Shown: positions 20,066 through 30,757 of the stretch, in pieces
Layout: the number at the start of each line of letters is the position of its first letter
Position numbering within the stretch: position 1 is the stretch's first letter
Source: Buddleja alternifolia
Taxonomy: Eukaryota; Streptophyta; Magnoliopsida; Lamiales; Scrophulariaceae
Assembly: GCA_019426215.1 (NCBI GenBank)
Contig: CM033402.1
Span: forward strand, 24,773,102-24,837,101
Direction: 5' to 3'
DNA: 64,000 nt
Notes under the pieces: generated by a model
What the model saw: the letters and a program-made list of their open reading frames with translations, nothing else
Told to the model about the DNA's origin: nothing
Database searches by the model: none
Made by a program: the position numbers and the translations under genes

Positions 20066-23000
20066 TGTTAGGTGTATGCTCTCAATGCCTACGAGGAATT
20101 AGATTGAGTAGGGCTTTGATAAGTTATTTTGTACAAACTATTTTGTGTTTCTATTTATTAATTAAAGGTTTTGATTTTGCTCTTATAAATCTAATGACAT
20201 TTGAATGTATGAACAAATAAGTCCATGAGATTCTAAGATAGACTTTCCACTCTTATGGTTGAGGGAAGCACTAGAAAAGTCAAGTACTTAATCTCTTAAA
20301 AGGGAGTTCGCCAGTTAAGGAATTTTAATTGGGTAAAATTCAACTCATATGACACCTGTTTTGACAAGGAAGTGCCAGCGAACACTGATTAGATAGTGGG
20401 AGCTGGTGTCATGAATATAGTTAATGGAATTAACATATTTGAACTTGATTCAATTATATCCGATCACATGGTTATTACTCTTTGACAGTCGATGATTGGG
20501 ATTAAGATTGCGATAGTATGTCTGCACTTTAGACTTGAGGAGTTGTTTACAATGTGCTTGTAGTATTGGATATGTTATCAAAGTAGTTAGACCCGTATCA
20601 CCTGATAGGTGGGGTCGACCTCTAAGTACGATCCACGTGGTGCATTTGACATTGTAAGATAACTGCCAATATATGATTCACCGTCTCGACAGTAAACGAA
20701 TATCTGACTTGTACAATCATACGTAATTGAAATTACAAATTATTTGGCCAAAGCAAATAAACTAACTAGTGATTGTCACTAAGGGTAGTTTGGTAATTTC
20801 ACATCATTATGATTACCGAGTACAACATCAAGTTCTATGAGTTTGACATACCATGGCTTTTACTTGAACGGGTCATGTCGGTGAAGAGTTTATACGCATA
20901 TGTTAGTTGTAATCAAGGTTCGTGATGACATGTTCATCTCGTATTCAATTAGGTTATGATTTGGTTCCATGGTGCTGGTTAAGCAACAACCTTATCCTTT
21001 GGAATCCTCCACTGCCAATTAAATCGAGCCTAGAGAGTTGCGTTATGTGAAGAAAAAGAATATTTTCCATGATAAGGGTATAAAATCATATTAGATGTGA
21101 TTGACTAACAAAATGAATGGCATGATTTAATTAAAGATATTTAATTGGATTAAATAAATTAATAAATCATATAATTCATAAGTTAAATTAATTAAAATTA
21201 ATTTATAAGTTGTTAGGAAATTTCATGTTAGATGTTTTGATGATGACAAGATAGGATTTTATGTTAGATCCCAAAATTTAAATTTACGCTTTCATAGAAA
21301 TATTGTATAAGTGTTTGGAAGTTTACTTATTTTGTTAGGCTTGTAATTTTTATCTTTATAGATTTTAGACTAAATTGTGATACCAAATCACTAATAGAGT
21401 TCTGTGTGAGTCTATTAACTGATGAAGTTGAAGATCAGCGTCCAAAGTCAAAGTAAAGATGAAGATTTGGTCCAAGCGCTCACTCAAGCGCTCAGCTGAT
21501 TCAAGCGCTCAGTTGTCTCAAGCGTCTGAGCGACTCAAGCGTCCAGTTTTCAAATTCACCTGAAGGATAAAACCCAAGTTATCAAGGACTTAAATGCAAT
21601 CACTAACGGACATTTATTTCCAACGGGAAATAAATCAAAATGCATTAAATGCTTGATAAGTGCATTAAATATAAATAAGACAATATGACTTGTGGACAAG
21701 CCACCTTTTTACTAGACTGTCAGCTTTTCAGAGTTCAAACCTGCTCCTGTCCAATCGGAATCAGCAGAAATTAAGGAATGTCAGAAAAGGGACTATTTGA
21801 AGCTCTGCGTGAGGTACACGCGCCGACTGTGTTCAATGGACAAATCCCGAGATTCTCTATAAATAGTACCCTTCAGCTATCTCTGTGCGAGTGTGAAAAG
21901 CAAAAATGTGAAAGAGAGCTAAGAAATAATTGAGAGAAAAGCTTGCAAACCCCATAGTCAAAATCCTTCAAGCTTCTCAAATACATTCCAGACAGTCACC
22001 AGATATCTCAAACCTCTTCCAAAAAAGAACCTAAATTCTACTGAGATATTCCAAGTTGTTTGAACTTCCCAACATCAAACAAACCTGTTACAATAAACCC
22101 TCAACACCTTTCATCTGAGTGAGAAAGATTGTTGACTTCCACAAGATATTTTTGAGTAAGAGAAACTTGTTAAAGAAAGGTCTTTATTGGAGCTGAAGTC
22201 TGTGTGATCAAGGAGCTCAAGGCCATCTTGGAGAAGATCTTATTGGAGCTGAAATTTGTGTGATCAAGGAGCTCGAGATCGTCTTTCCAGAAGCAGAGGA
22301 TTGAAGTGGCTTGTAGCAGAAGTCTGTGTGACCAAGGAGCTCAAGTCATCCATATCCATCTCTTCTTTTGTCCCTAAATTGTAGAAGATTTTGTGTGATT
22401 CTTTGAGAATCATTTTAGTGGATTGCCTCAAGTGATCAAGAAGAAGAAGGACGTAGTTGGGATTACATCACCAACGAACCTTACAAATATTGTGTCATTT
22501 ATTTTACAGTCAATTTTCTTACTATCATCTCATTGCATAAATTGATTAAGTAAAACACAATCAAACGTCAAGCAACTAAGAAACAACTTGTGACGCTAAA
22601 GCTTTCAAATCATTTCCTCTGTTCTAACCCTGATTAAGCTTTCTAAGCGTTCTAATCTTTAAAAGTGATACGAATTTTTGAAGTCGAAAAAGACTTCAGG
22701 GTCTATTCAACCCCCCCTTCTAGACCCTTTCGTATGCCACTTGGGACCGCCATAAGTTGAATTAAAGTAATTAGATTAATTTTAATTGGATTAAAGTAAT
22801 TAATTAATTGTCAATTGGATTGGACTTGGATGGGTTAAGAAAGAACAAAGTCCGGAAGCCCATCTCCAACAGGCCTAGAGGTCGCCCCTCTGTAGTAGAC
22901 CTAGGGGTTCTCCTTATTTGATATAAGTAATTAGTCAGTGTCAGAACTCTACACAAGTCATTATTCAGAATCTGACTTTGAGCCAAAGAAACCTAGAGCA

Positions 23001-23260
23001 ATAGGAAAGACAAATTTCTCTCCCTCTCTCTCCAACTAGCCGCCGCTGCCATTGTTGCCGGGGAGGAGATCGGAGCTTTCTCAGAGAATTTTCTTCCGCA
23101 TGATTATCTAGAGGCAGGAGTCTGGGCTGCTGCTGACTAATCGAATTTTGTCGTCAAGAGATAATTTGATTACTTTCTTACATAATTCATTCTTATTGCG
23201 TAATTACAATATCATGAAAACCCCGGTTCGATTCTCGGTGTGATTCGGATCAAAAAAATT
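20066..23260 (+). repeat. 3' LTR of Copia-B, split by a SIRE solo LTR
   Basis: Starts TGTTAGGTGTATGCTC right after the PPT and aligns with the Copia-D LTR at 54392. It runs to 21210, is interrupted by the solo LTR 21211-22752 plus TSD, and resumes at 22758. A pyrimidine-rich CTCTCCCTCTCTCTCC near 23015 and AGCCGCCGCTGCC resemble an LTR leader region. Its 3' end is not clear; it fades near 23260. No gene is seen inside. Confidence 0.6.
21211..22752 (+). repeat. SIRE solo LTR with perfect target-site duplication
   Basis: Complete SIRE-family LTR, 1542 bases, TGTTAGGAAATTTC...GGGACCGCCA, with no PPT before it and no PBS after it. TAAGT is present at 21206-21210 and again at 22753-22757. This is the signature of an insertion followed by LTR-LTR recombination. 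TATA motif CTCTATAAATAG at 21855-21866. A cluster of CAAGCGCTC/CAAGCGTC words lies at 21471-21546. Confidence 0.93.
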
Positions 23261-24314
23261 ATCCGCTAGATCAAATCATAACAACTTCAACCTACCATTG
23301 CGAGCAGCCACATTCGTGTTACTAGCCATCATAACCACACGTGACTGTCGCTGCACCAGTACCAACGTAGAAAATGATTTCTGATCTCCTGACATTCGAC
23401 CGTCATGCGATGCTCCAAAGCACCTCTTCACACATAAGCTACAGTCGGCCAACCCTGATCCCTCCACCACCGCATCAAACACTCTTCTTCACATCCCTCC
23501 CTCACTAGATTCACCTGGACCCAGATCCACAATTTTTCTTTTTCCTTTTTCTTTTTTGGATTTTTTGAAAAAATTCTAATTTTTCAAAGTGAGAAAAGTT
23601 TTTGATTTTGTAATTGTTTTGGGGAAATGCGAATCGTTGATTGATAAATAATGATCTGGAAAAGTGGGAAAAAAAATAGGTCCATTGATCTCAAATAAGT
23701 GGCTTGATATTTATAAAACTTTGAATTGATTTTGAGCTATCAATTTTGCTTAAATTCATTTGAGGTTAATAACGTTTGGATTAGATCAAGATCCATAACC
23801 AGGATTATACATTTTAAAAATCATTACCTGCGAAATGGGAAGGGCACAACTGGAACTTAAGGGCAAAATTTTAAGGTCATTAGACATTTTCTAACAATTG
23901 TGGAGCTTCTGCTGAATTTAATAACACGGGGGAGGGGGGTTAGCCTATATTTTTAACAAGGGGTGTTTAGCATTTCAACTTTGACACAGCTATTTATTTA
24001 TTTTTTGCAATTTATCCAAGATGGCAATAATGTTTTAAAACGGTAAATTGGGGAAAAAACTCAATTAACTTTCAATTTTGATATATAACCCATTCTCATT
24101 TTTCTTCTTTTCACTATGCACTCCTCAATTGAAATTCATTATTTGAATCACTCTCTACCCCTGTACAAAGTTAAAAATGCCCTTACATAAAAATTAAAAC
24201 TCAAGTTATCTCCCTACCACACTATCCACTACCCCACTTCCCTACCCTATCCCAACCCCACAGCTTGACCATGATTGCGCACTGTCAGTTATTGTTGGAG
24301 TCAAGGTTAGAAAG
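23261..24314 (+). other. Intergenic spacer, no supported gene
   Basis: AT-rich sequence between Copia-B and Tat-2. A minus-strand open frame at 23276-23482 (68 codons) has ordinary composition but no motif I recognise, and its flanks are open in no consistent way. Poly-T and poly-A runs near 23530-23580 and a GGGGGAGGGGGG tract near 23930 are the only other landmarks. Confidence 0.4.
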
Positions 24315-25030
24315 TGTTTATAATAAATAATAAATGACAAATGGGCCATTCGAAAAGTACCATGAAAAAGAGACTGAATGCGGATAGGCCCAAGTAGGGA
24401 AACAAAATGATATGGGCCATCTGAGCGAATATAAAGAGGCAAGGAAATGAGGCCCATTTAACGAAGAAGTTTATCCAAAAGAGAAATGGACGCGCCAAAC
24501 TCTGAGATTTTGAAAAAGGGAGTTAAGGACGGTTAGATAAAATGGGGAACGTGGGGCGTCCGCAAAGATAAAAGGCGAGAAGAAGAAGGAAGAAGGCAGA
24601 CAACATCTCAGAGAAAAACTTATCTTTTCAGATTTTCCATTTAGGCAGTTTACGTGCGTAGTTCAGTATTTTCGTAGTTTCCCTTGTAGATTAGAATTTA
24701 GATTCTGTTCAAACACTTGTAAATTTTAACATAGAGTAATCTGGTAGCCTAGTACTAGATGTATCGAGAGGCTGAATCCATAACTTGTACTTCGAATCAA
24801 GAATCCATGGAGGTATGCTCCTTTTTCTCAATTTAATGTATTTTGGTTGCTTACGTATTACGATCGTATCTACTGCATATACCGTAGAATAAGCAAAGAT
24901 AAAAGGCGTAGGACCACCATTAGCCCATTTGGGCAGGGGTCAGTAGATAATCCTAAATTAAGGTTATCGCGAGGCAGGGACCGTCTACTCGAAATTCCTC
25001 CTTATTCTAGTCTGTTTTTACGCGAAAACA
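24315..25030 (+). repeat. 5' LTR of Tat-2 (716 bases)
   Basis: TGTTTATAATAAATAA... to ...GCGAAAACA. It matches 36459-37007 and 1-505. A TATA-like GAATATAAAGAGG at about 24428-24440 sits ~115 bases from the LTR start, leaving a long R-U5. Short minus-strand frames in it recur in each LTR copy and are not genes. Confidence 0.92.
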
Positions 25031-25035
25031 GATTT

Positions 25036-25055
25036 TTGGCGACCACAGTGGAGAC
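25036..25055 (+). other. Primer-binding site of Tat-2
   Basis: TTGGCGACCACAGTGGAGAC, 5 bases after the LTR end. The TGGCGACC core is of the type reported for Tat/Ogre elements. Confidence 0.82.
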
Positions 25056-25091
25056 TAATCGAATTTGGATTCCATAAACGAAATGTAAAAA

Positions 25092-26412
25092 ATGTCTGAC
25101 GAATCTTCTAGGGAAGAGCCTACGGATGAACTCGAAACTCAACCCGTATCGAGACATAGAATTAGAGCGGATAAAATGTATGAGCAATTCGTCAAGGTTA
25201 TGAAACAAACTTTGATAGGCGCTCGAGATGATCAGAGAAGGGAGTTCAATGATCAATATCGAGCGCTGGCCCAAGAAGAATCGGCTCGAATCTTTACTGC
25301 GATAGTGCAAGATATCGCAGTAAATACACAAAGAGGGCTAGCCAGAGAAGTTACTCGAGTCGTAACTGAACTAGGAGAGATATTCAACCAAACTTGTGAC
25401 GTTTTCTCAAGAATGGTGAATATTCAAGTTGTTAATGGGTTAGAACCCCTTATCGAAAAACATAACATGTTAATAGAAAAGGTATCACAATTAATCTCCG
25501 TAGAACCAAGAAACCGTACTCGAAACGTAGCAATAGGAGAACCACCACCCGGTTACCCTCGAGAAAATAGAAATAGGAGTAATCGCTTCGAGATAGGGCA
25601 GACTTCGAATACATCCCCTGAAAACGAGCACGGTTATGTTAATCTACCGAGACCTGGGGGGCAGATAGGTCTAGGGCCGCAAAGCTTAGGTCAAAATGTA
25701 CGTGCGGCGTCGAACATCCGTATAATAGTAACCCAAACCAACCTCCTCCGTATAATTCGAGACCCAACTTTCCCTTCCCCCATCAAATTATGGACAGGTG
25801 CCAGTAGGTTACCAGCCGAACGTCCACGTTAACAATTTCGAAATACCTGCCGTATTCACCCAAGGACAATACCAGGGGATACCTAATCAAAACCCGATGC
25901 CTAATTCGACAGGAGTCTCTAACACTCCTTTCCCAATGGGAAACAATAACTTCCCGATCCCAAACATGGGTCCAGGTTTCCCTATGTTTCCAAATAACGT
26001 ACAAGTGTCATTCCTAGGGGGCAATTTGTTCCCGAAGCCCATATTGGAGGTAATCCAAAATCAAATCGAGATAATCATCGAAAGAATGTATGGATCAGGT
26101 TTTCGAAGGAACCATAGGCCAATGCCCGGGAAGCCTTATCCCGATTGGGTGGATAGGAGTTACCCCTTTCCTCGAAATTACAAAATCCCCGATTTCACAT
26201 TGTTCTCGGGAGATGATCACATCTCTGCTCTCGAGCATTTGGCAAGGTTCACCTGCCAATGTCGGGAAGCGTCTGATCAGGAGTTTCTCAAATTGAGACT
26301 TTTCCCGAGTTCGTTAACGGGATCGGCTTTTAACTGGTACATAAGCTTAGCCCCGAATTCTATCCACAGTTGGGACGAGATGCAATTTCAGTTCCAAAAC
26401 CACTTCAATTGA
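25092..26412 (+). pseudogene. N-terminal half of Tat-2 Gag, frameshift and stop
   Basis: Same start as Tat-1 (MSDESSREEPTDELE). The frame is lost near 25717, where Tat-1 has AACATCCCG and this copy AACATCCG, a one-base deletion. It resumes one frame over (25798-26412, GYQPNVHVNNFEIP, then the Gag core up to QFQFQNHF). It ends at TGA 26410-26412; Tat-1 has a sense Arg codon there. After the stop the same frame continues at 26431. Two small mutations therefore inactivate a gag that is otherwise almost the same as the open gag of Tat-1. Confidence 0.88.
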
Positions 26413-26430
26413 ACAAATCCGGGTATATCG

Positions 26431-28926
26431 ATGAGTGACCTGGCCAAAATAAGACAAAGTGTAGGAGAGTCAGTAGAAGATTTCTTAACCCGCTTCAAAA
26501 AGGCGAGAATTAAATGCCATCTCAACTTACCTGAAACAGAGTTTGTACAACTGGCCCAACAAAACATGACTTTCAAATTTAGGGTGAAATTTGACGGTAT
26601 GCCATTCGCCGACTTTAGGAGTCTGGCCGAGAGTGCCATAAGATACAAAAATATGATTAGGGAAGAAAATAATAAAAAACACCAAGGGCTTAATGCCTTC
26701 GAGGTTGGGACCCCTTGGATATTTGACGAAGCGCTCGAAATAGATGTGGCGGAATTTATTAAAGGACCTCCCTACCAATGCGGGCCCCTAGAAAAGAAAG
26801 AGTGTAAAGCAACCGGGTCTTTACAGACAAAAATGGAAAAGAATTATACCTTTGATATTACGAAAATAGAACAAATCTTCGATTGGTTGGTGTCTAACAA
26901 AAAGATAAAATTCAAAGGAAAACATAGGGTACCCACTAAGTCAGAAATTAAAGGAAAGCCTTACTGTAAGTGGCATAACGCATTTTCTCACGATACGAAC
27001 GAATGCATATTATTTCGAAATATAATCCAAGAAAAAATAAATTCTAAGGATCTCATATTCCCCGAAACCCAGAAAACTAATATTGATGAAGATCCTTTCC
27101 CAGTTTTAAATCTCGAAATTAATACTATTGAATGTACTGGTATGCAGGTCACGATCGAAACAAAAGTTGCCATCAGGACGTTCAACAGGCTTATCGACGA
27201 AGGGATATTGACCTTTCCAAAGGTCAAAGACGAAGGGCTCGAAGGTATGTGTCGCTGGCATATGAACACCCTCCATACTACAGACCGGTGCCAGATCTTC
27301 AGGCGATTTGTAGCCAAACAACTCGAGAGGAACTTGATCATCCTTTCCTCGACCGAGAAGAGGATTCTGGGATTAACACCAGAAGGAAAGTTGAAAGATA
27401 AACAGGAGGAAATCGAACCTCTTAAGGAAAAGTCGAAAAGCGATGAAAAGACTTATAAGCAGGTGCTCGAAACACCGGTGCAGGAAACCAGATACGAAAC
27501 ACCCACTCGAGTGGTGAATAGTCTGGCCAAACTACAGAAGGCTTTATGCCATCACTGCGCGGATACCCTTCACTACGAATTAGTGAGGCTCCAAGTCATA
27601 GAAAACGACCCGAATTGGATTCCTGCCTATCAGAGAGCAGAAAACTGGAACAAAAGACCACGACAGGACCCGAGCAGGTATCCGGCCCCACTGCCTCCAC
27701 AGAGGCACTTTCGAGGCCGAGGGGGACGAGGTTTACCATACAATCACCCTCGAGGAAATAATTACAGGGGCAATTTCGAGCTCAACAGGTACGATAAGGC
27801 AAAAACCATGGCCCAACAAGTTGCATACTCGAGAGCAGCCATAGCAATGGAAATGCAGCAAGAAGCTGTCATCGCCAACCTAAGGATCGAAGAAGAATCC
27901 TTAGCGAAGGGGATATTGAAATCCAAGGTGGTCAAGGGTTCAGATCTTGAAGACCTCGAGAAGGAAATGGATAGTCTGAGCGATCAGATGAGGGAAGCGA
28001 ATCTGCAAGGAAAAACTGCGGAAGGCGAAGGTGAAGACCTAGATTGTTTCGATTCTGGGGACGATCTGGATATTCTGCTGGACGATATACCAGAGGATTT
28101 TGGAAAGGATAAGGAGAGAGCCGCAGTGCGAAGGGCTCTGGAAATGGAGGAAACAAAGGATTGCGACATGGTGACAATATTGCCGGCAGAATTTGCTGCC
28201 AAAGAAAGGGTATATGATGAAGAAGAAACAGCGTTGGAAGCATTAACCACTCCCGAAAAAGGTAATTCCACTTGTTTCGAGTTCATTAATGATGATGCCA
28301 GTAAAAGAAAGAAAGAAAACGAACACTTCCTAGAACTATTGTTTTCGAAAGAAACAATAAATAACAACCATATGAAACCTTTGTACGTTCAGGCTGATAT
28401 CGAAAATGTTAAGGTCAGTCGAGTCCTAGTGGACAACGGGGCGACCGTTAATGTGTTACCCGAGAAAACCTTAATTACATTAGGAAAATCACTAAAAGAT
28501 TTGGTAGCGGCCGATGTGGCTGTATATGGATTCTCAGGACAAGCCACGAAAGTCCTAGGGGTGTTACCATGCCAAGTTAGAGTAGGATCGAGAAGTTCTT
28601 ACTCGGCATTTTTCGTGGTGAAAACTAACTCTTCATTTAACGCATTATTGGGAAGAGATTGGATTCACCAGAATTACTGCTTACCTTCAACTTTACACCA
28701 ATTCCTTATCTGTTGGAATGGTGATAAATTTGAGGTAGTGAAAGCCGAATCTAACTCTTACTTTGTGGATGCTCAAATTGTGAATGCTAGGCACTGCATC
28801 GAGGAGCTCAAACTAGCCGGGGAAGCGGAAGCGCCCATTCCAAGAGTCGAACTGGAAGGGGAAGATGAAACATCGAAGGACAAGATCGAAATCCAAGAAG
28901 AGGAAGTTCGAAGATATCAAGATTAG
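26431..28926 (+). CDS. Gag C-terminal half and aspartic protease of Tat-2
   Basis: Open frame of 831 codons in the same frame as 25798-26412. It carries the end of the Gag core, the two CxWH...HxTxxC modules (CKWHNAFSHDTNEC, CRWHMNTLHTTDRC), a basic Pro/Arg/Gly stretch (RHFRGRGGRGLPYN), an acidic region, and a retropepsin. The protease is recognised by VLVDNGATVNVLPEKTL with the catalytic D-N-G near 28431, and ALLGRDWIHQ further on, the usual ILGRDW-like second motif. The protein would be cut by its own protease into capsid, nucleocapsid and enzymes. It ends at TAG 28924-28926 and overlaps the start of the RT frame by 62 bases in a different frame. Confidence 0.9.
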   Translation: MSDLAKIRQSVGESVEDFLTRFKKARIKCHLNLPETEFVQLAQQNMTFKFRVKFDGMPFADFRSLAESAIRYKNMIREENNKKHQGLNAFEVGTPWIFDEALEIDVAEFIKGPPYQCGPLEKKECKATGSLQTKMEKNYTFDITKIEQIFDWLVSNKKIKFKGKHRVPTKSEIKGKPYCKWHNAFSHDTNECILFRNIIQEKINSKDLIFPETQKTNIDEDPFPVLNLEINTIECTGMQVTIETKVAIRTFNRLIDEGILTFPKVKDEGLEGMCRWHMNTLHTTDRCQIFRRFVAKQLERNLIILSSTEKRILGLTPEGKLKDKQEEIEPLKEKSKSDEKTYKQVLETPVQETRYETPTRVVNSLAKLQKALCHHCADTLHYELVRLQVIENDPNWIPAYQRAENWNKRPRQDPSRYPAPLPPQRHFRGRGGRGLPYNHPRGNNYRGNFELNRYDKAKTMAQQVAYSRAAIAMEMQQEAVIANLRIEEESLAKGILKSKVVKGSDLEDLEKEMDSLSDQMREANLQGKTAEGEGEDLDCFDSGDDLDILLDDIPEDFGKDKERAAVRRALEMEETKDCDMVTILPAEFAAKERVYDEEETALEALTTPEKGNSTCFEFINDDASKRKKENEHFLELLFSKETINNNHMKPLYVQADIENVKVSRVLVDNGATVNVLPEKTLITLGKSLKDLVAADVAVYGFSGQATKVLGVLPCQVRVGSRSSYSAFFVVKTNSSFNALLGRDWIHQNYCLPSTLHQFLICWNGDKFEVVKAESNSYFVDAQIVNARHCIEELKLAGEAEAPIPRVELEGEDETSKDKIEIQEEEVRRYQD

Positions 28927-30757
28927 CGAATGTTTTGTTTTTTATTTATCAAAAACAATGTCTTTTGAATTTATGGATTTATCAATGATTGAAGGTAGGG
29001 AAGATGTAATCGAAGATGCATGTAAACGTTTGGCTTTAGAAAGGATCAATTCGAATTTGTTTCCTTATTCATGTTGTTTATTCGGTGAAGACGATGAAAA
29101 ATCCGACGAGTTCGATTTAGCGGAACCGAAAGACCCTAGTCAAAACGGAATAATGGGAGAAGGAATTATAGAACCCGATGAGGATATTAGACAAGAAGTA
29201 CAAGATCATTTGTTAGAAATAAATCTTGGGACAAAAGAGAAACCACGAATAACTTACATTAGCTCAAAATTAGAAAACAAGGAAAGAAACGAGTTAGTTC
29301 AAATACTGCAAGAATACAGAGATTGCTTCGCCTGGGCCCATCATGAGATGCCTGGGATAGACATGACAGTAGCTAGGCATGAACTACCCATTAAACCTGG
29401 TTTCATTCCAGTAATACAAGCCCCAAGGAGACTGTCACCCGACCTCATGGGGGCAATCAAAGAGGAAATCGAAAAATTAGTTGAGGCTAAATTTATCAGA
29501 CCAGCGAGATATGTCGAATGGCTAGCCAACATCGTGCCCGTAATAAAAAAGAATGGCAAGGTCAGAGTGTGCATCGACTTTAGAGATTTAAACCGAGCTA
29601 CTCCCAAAGACGAATATCCAATGCCAATGGCTGACGTCCTCATAGATGCAGCGGCCCGGCATCAATATATGTCATTTATGGACGGATATTCTGGTTATTA
29701 TCAGTTAAAAATAGCCGAAGAAGATAGGAGTAAAACAGCGTTTCGATGTCCCGGAGCTATAGGCACATTTGAATGGAATGCGATGCCTTTCGGATTAAAG
29801 AATGCCGGGGCTACTTATCAGAGAACTATGAATTACATGTTCCATGATTTAATTGACAAATCAATGGAAGTGTACATTGACGATATAGTAGTTAAGGCCC
29901 AAACACATCGAGACCATATCGAATCATTGGCCAAGAGTTTCCAACGAATGAGACGCTTTAATTTAAAAATGAACCCCTTAAAATGTGCATTTGGGGTGAG
30001 AGCGGGCAACTTCTTAGGATTTTTAATCCATAACCGCGGTATCGAGGTAGATCGAAATAAAGCTAGGGCAATAATAGATGCAGAGCCCCCGAGAAATAAA
30101 AAGGAGTTGCAAAGATTCCTTGGGCAGATTAATTTCCTGAGAAGATTCATAGCGAATCTGGCCGGAAAAATCGAAATATTTTCTCCTTTGTTAAAACTAA
30201 GGAACGAAGAAGGATTTATCTGGGAAAGAGAACAGCAAGAAGCTTTTGAAACATTAAAACGATATTTAGTAAAACCTCCAGTTTTGATACCTCCTCGAAA
30301 AGGAAAACAATTGAGGTTATACATATCTGCTGCAGATCATTCGATAGGGTGTCTACTAGTACAAGAGAATGATAGGGGATTCGAACAATCAGTCTTTTAC
30401 CTAAGTAGATTGCTGAATGATACCGAAAAGAAATACACTTCTATCGAGAAATGGTGTCTCAGTTTATATTTTGCTTCAATAAAACTAAGACATTATTTTG
30501 CTGCCTATACCATAGAGATAGTATCACCCACCGATGTAATCAAATTCATGATGAATCAGCCACTAGTGAAAGGCCGATTGAGCAAATGGAGTCTCAGCTT
30601 GCTCCAATTCGATTTAGTAAACATACCACAGAAAGCGGTAAAAGGTCAAGCACTGGCTGATTTTCTGGCTAATCATCCTACGAAAAACTTGAATATGCTC
30701 GAAAGATTCGAATTCGATTACATAGAGTTGGTGCCATGGATCTTATATTTCGACTGA
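28865..30757 (+). CDS. Reverse transcriptase and RNase H of Tat-2
   Basis: Frame +1 relative to gag-protease. If it is translated separately the first good ATG is at 28961 (MSFEFMDLSMIEG); otherwise it joins by frameshift or splicing. RT motifs: GIDMTVARHELPIKPG, KVRVCIDFRDLNRATPKD, SFMDGYSGYYQLKIAEEDR, MPFGLKNAGATYQRTMN, and YIDDIVVK (YIDD at 29873-29884) with the catalytic Asp pair; then GNFLGFLIHNRGIEVD and the connection domain. The classical RNase H follows (LRLYISAADHSIGCLLVQE, FYLSRLLNDTEKKYTSIEKW). The frame ends at TGA 30755-30757, in the codon after YFD, where related elements have YFDGS. This is a nonsense mutation inside the second RNase H, not a natural end. Confidence 0.92.
   Translation: MKHRRTRSKSKKRKFEDIKISECFVFYLSKTMSFEFMDLSMIEGREDVIEDACKRLALERINSNLFPYSCCLFGEDDEKSDEFDLAEPKDPSQNGIMGEGIIEPDEDIRQEVQDHLLEINLGTKEKPRITYISSKLENKERNELVQILQEYRDCFAWAHHEMPGIDMTVARHELPIKPGFIPVIQAPRRLSPDLMGAIKEEIEKLVEAKFIRPARYVEWLANIVPVIKKNGKVRVCIDFRDLNRATPKDEYPMPMADVLIDAAARHQYMSFMDGYSGYYQLKIAEEDRSKTAFRCPGAIGTFEWNAMPFGLKNAGATYQRTMNYMFHDLIDKSMEVYIDDIVVKAQTHRDHIESLAKSFQRMRRFNLKMNPLKCAFGVRAGNFLGFLIHNRGIEVDRNKARAIIDAEPPRNKKELQRFLGQINFLRRFIANLAGKIEIFSPLLKLRNEEGFIWEREQQEAFETLKRYLVKPPVLIPPRKGKQLRLYISAADHSIGCLLVQENDRGFEQSVFYLSRLLNDTEKKYTSIEKWCLSLYFASIKLRHYFAAYTIEIVSPTDVIKFMMNQPLVKGRLSKWSLSLLQFDLVNIPQKAVKGQALADFLANHPTKNLNMLERFEFDYIELVPWILYFD

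Larger units (their letters stand above)
18302..23260 (+). mobile_element. Copia-B: degraded Ty1/copia element, 5' truncated
   Basis: Same family as Copia-D (50252) and Copia-E (57066, minus strand). It begins abruptly in the integrase-RT linker (18302-18580), continues through RT and RNase H with many stops, then PPT (AAGTGGGAGAT, 20055-20065) and 3' LTR. gag, protease and most of integrase are missing. The right boundary is uncertain (about 23260). Confidence 0.78.

Noticed and set aside
23226..23250. CCCCGGTTCGATTCTCGG, like a tRNA T-arm or SINE B box
   Set aside because: No matching acceptor stem, anticodon arm or A box at the right distance; more likely chance in the end of an LTR.
23276..23482. 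68-codon minus-strand frame with normal composition
   Set aside because: No domain recognised, no splice or promoter context, short; left as possible but unsupported.
24242..24498. Two overlapping minus-strand frames (63-71 codons) repeated at 36323-36642
   Set aside because: They recur because the Tat LTR is repeated; no motif and wrong strand for the element.
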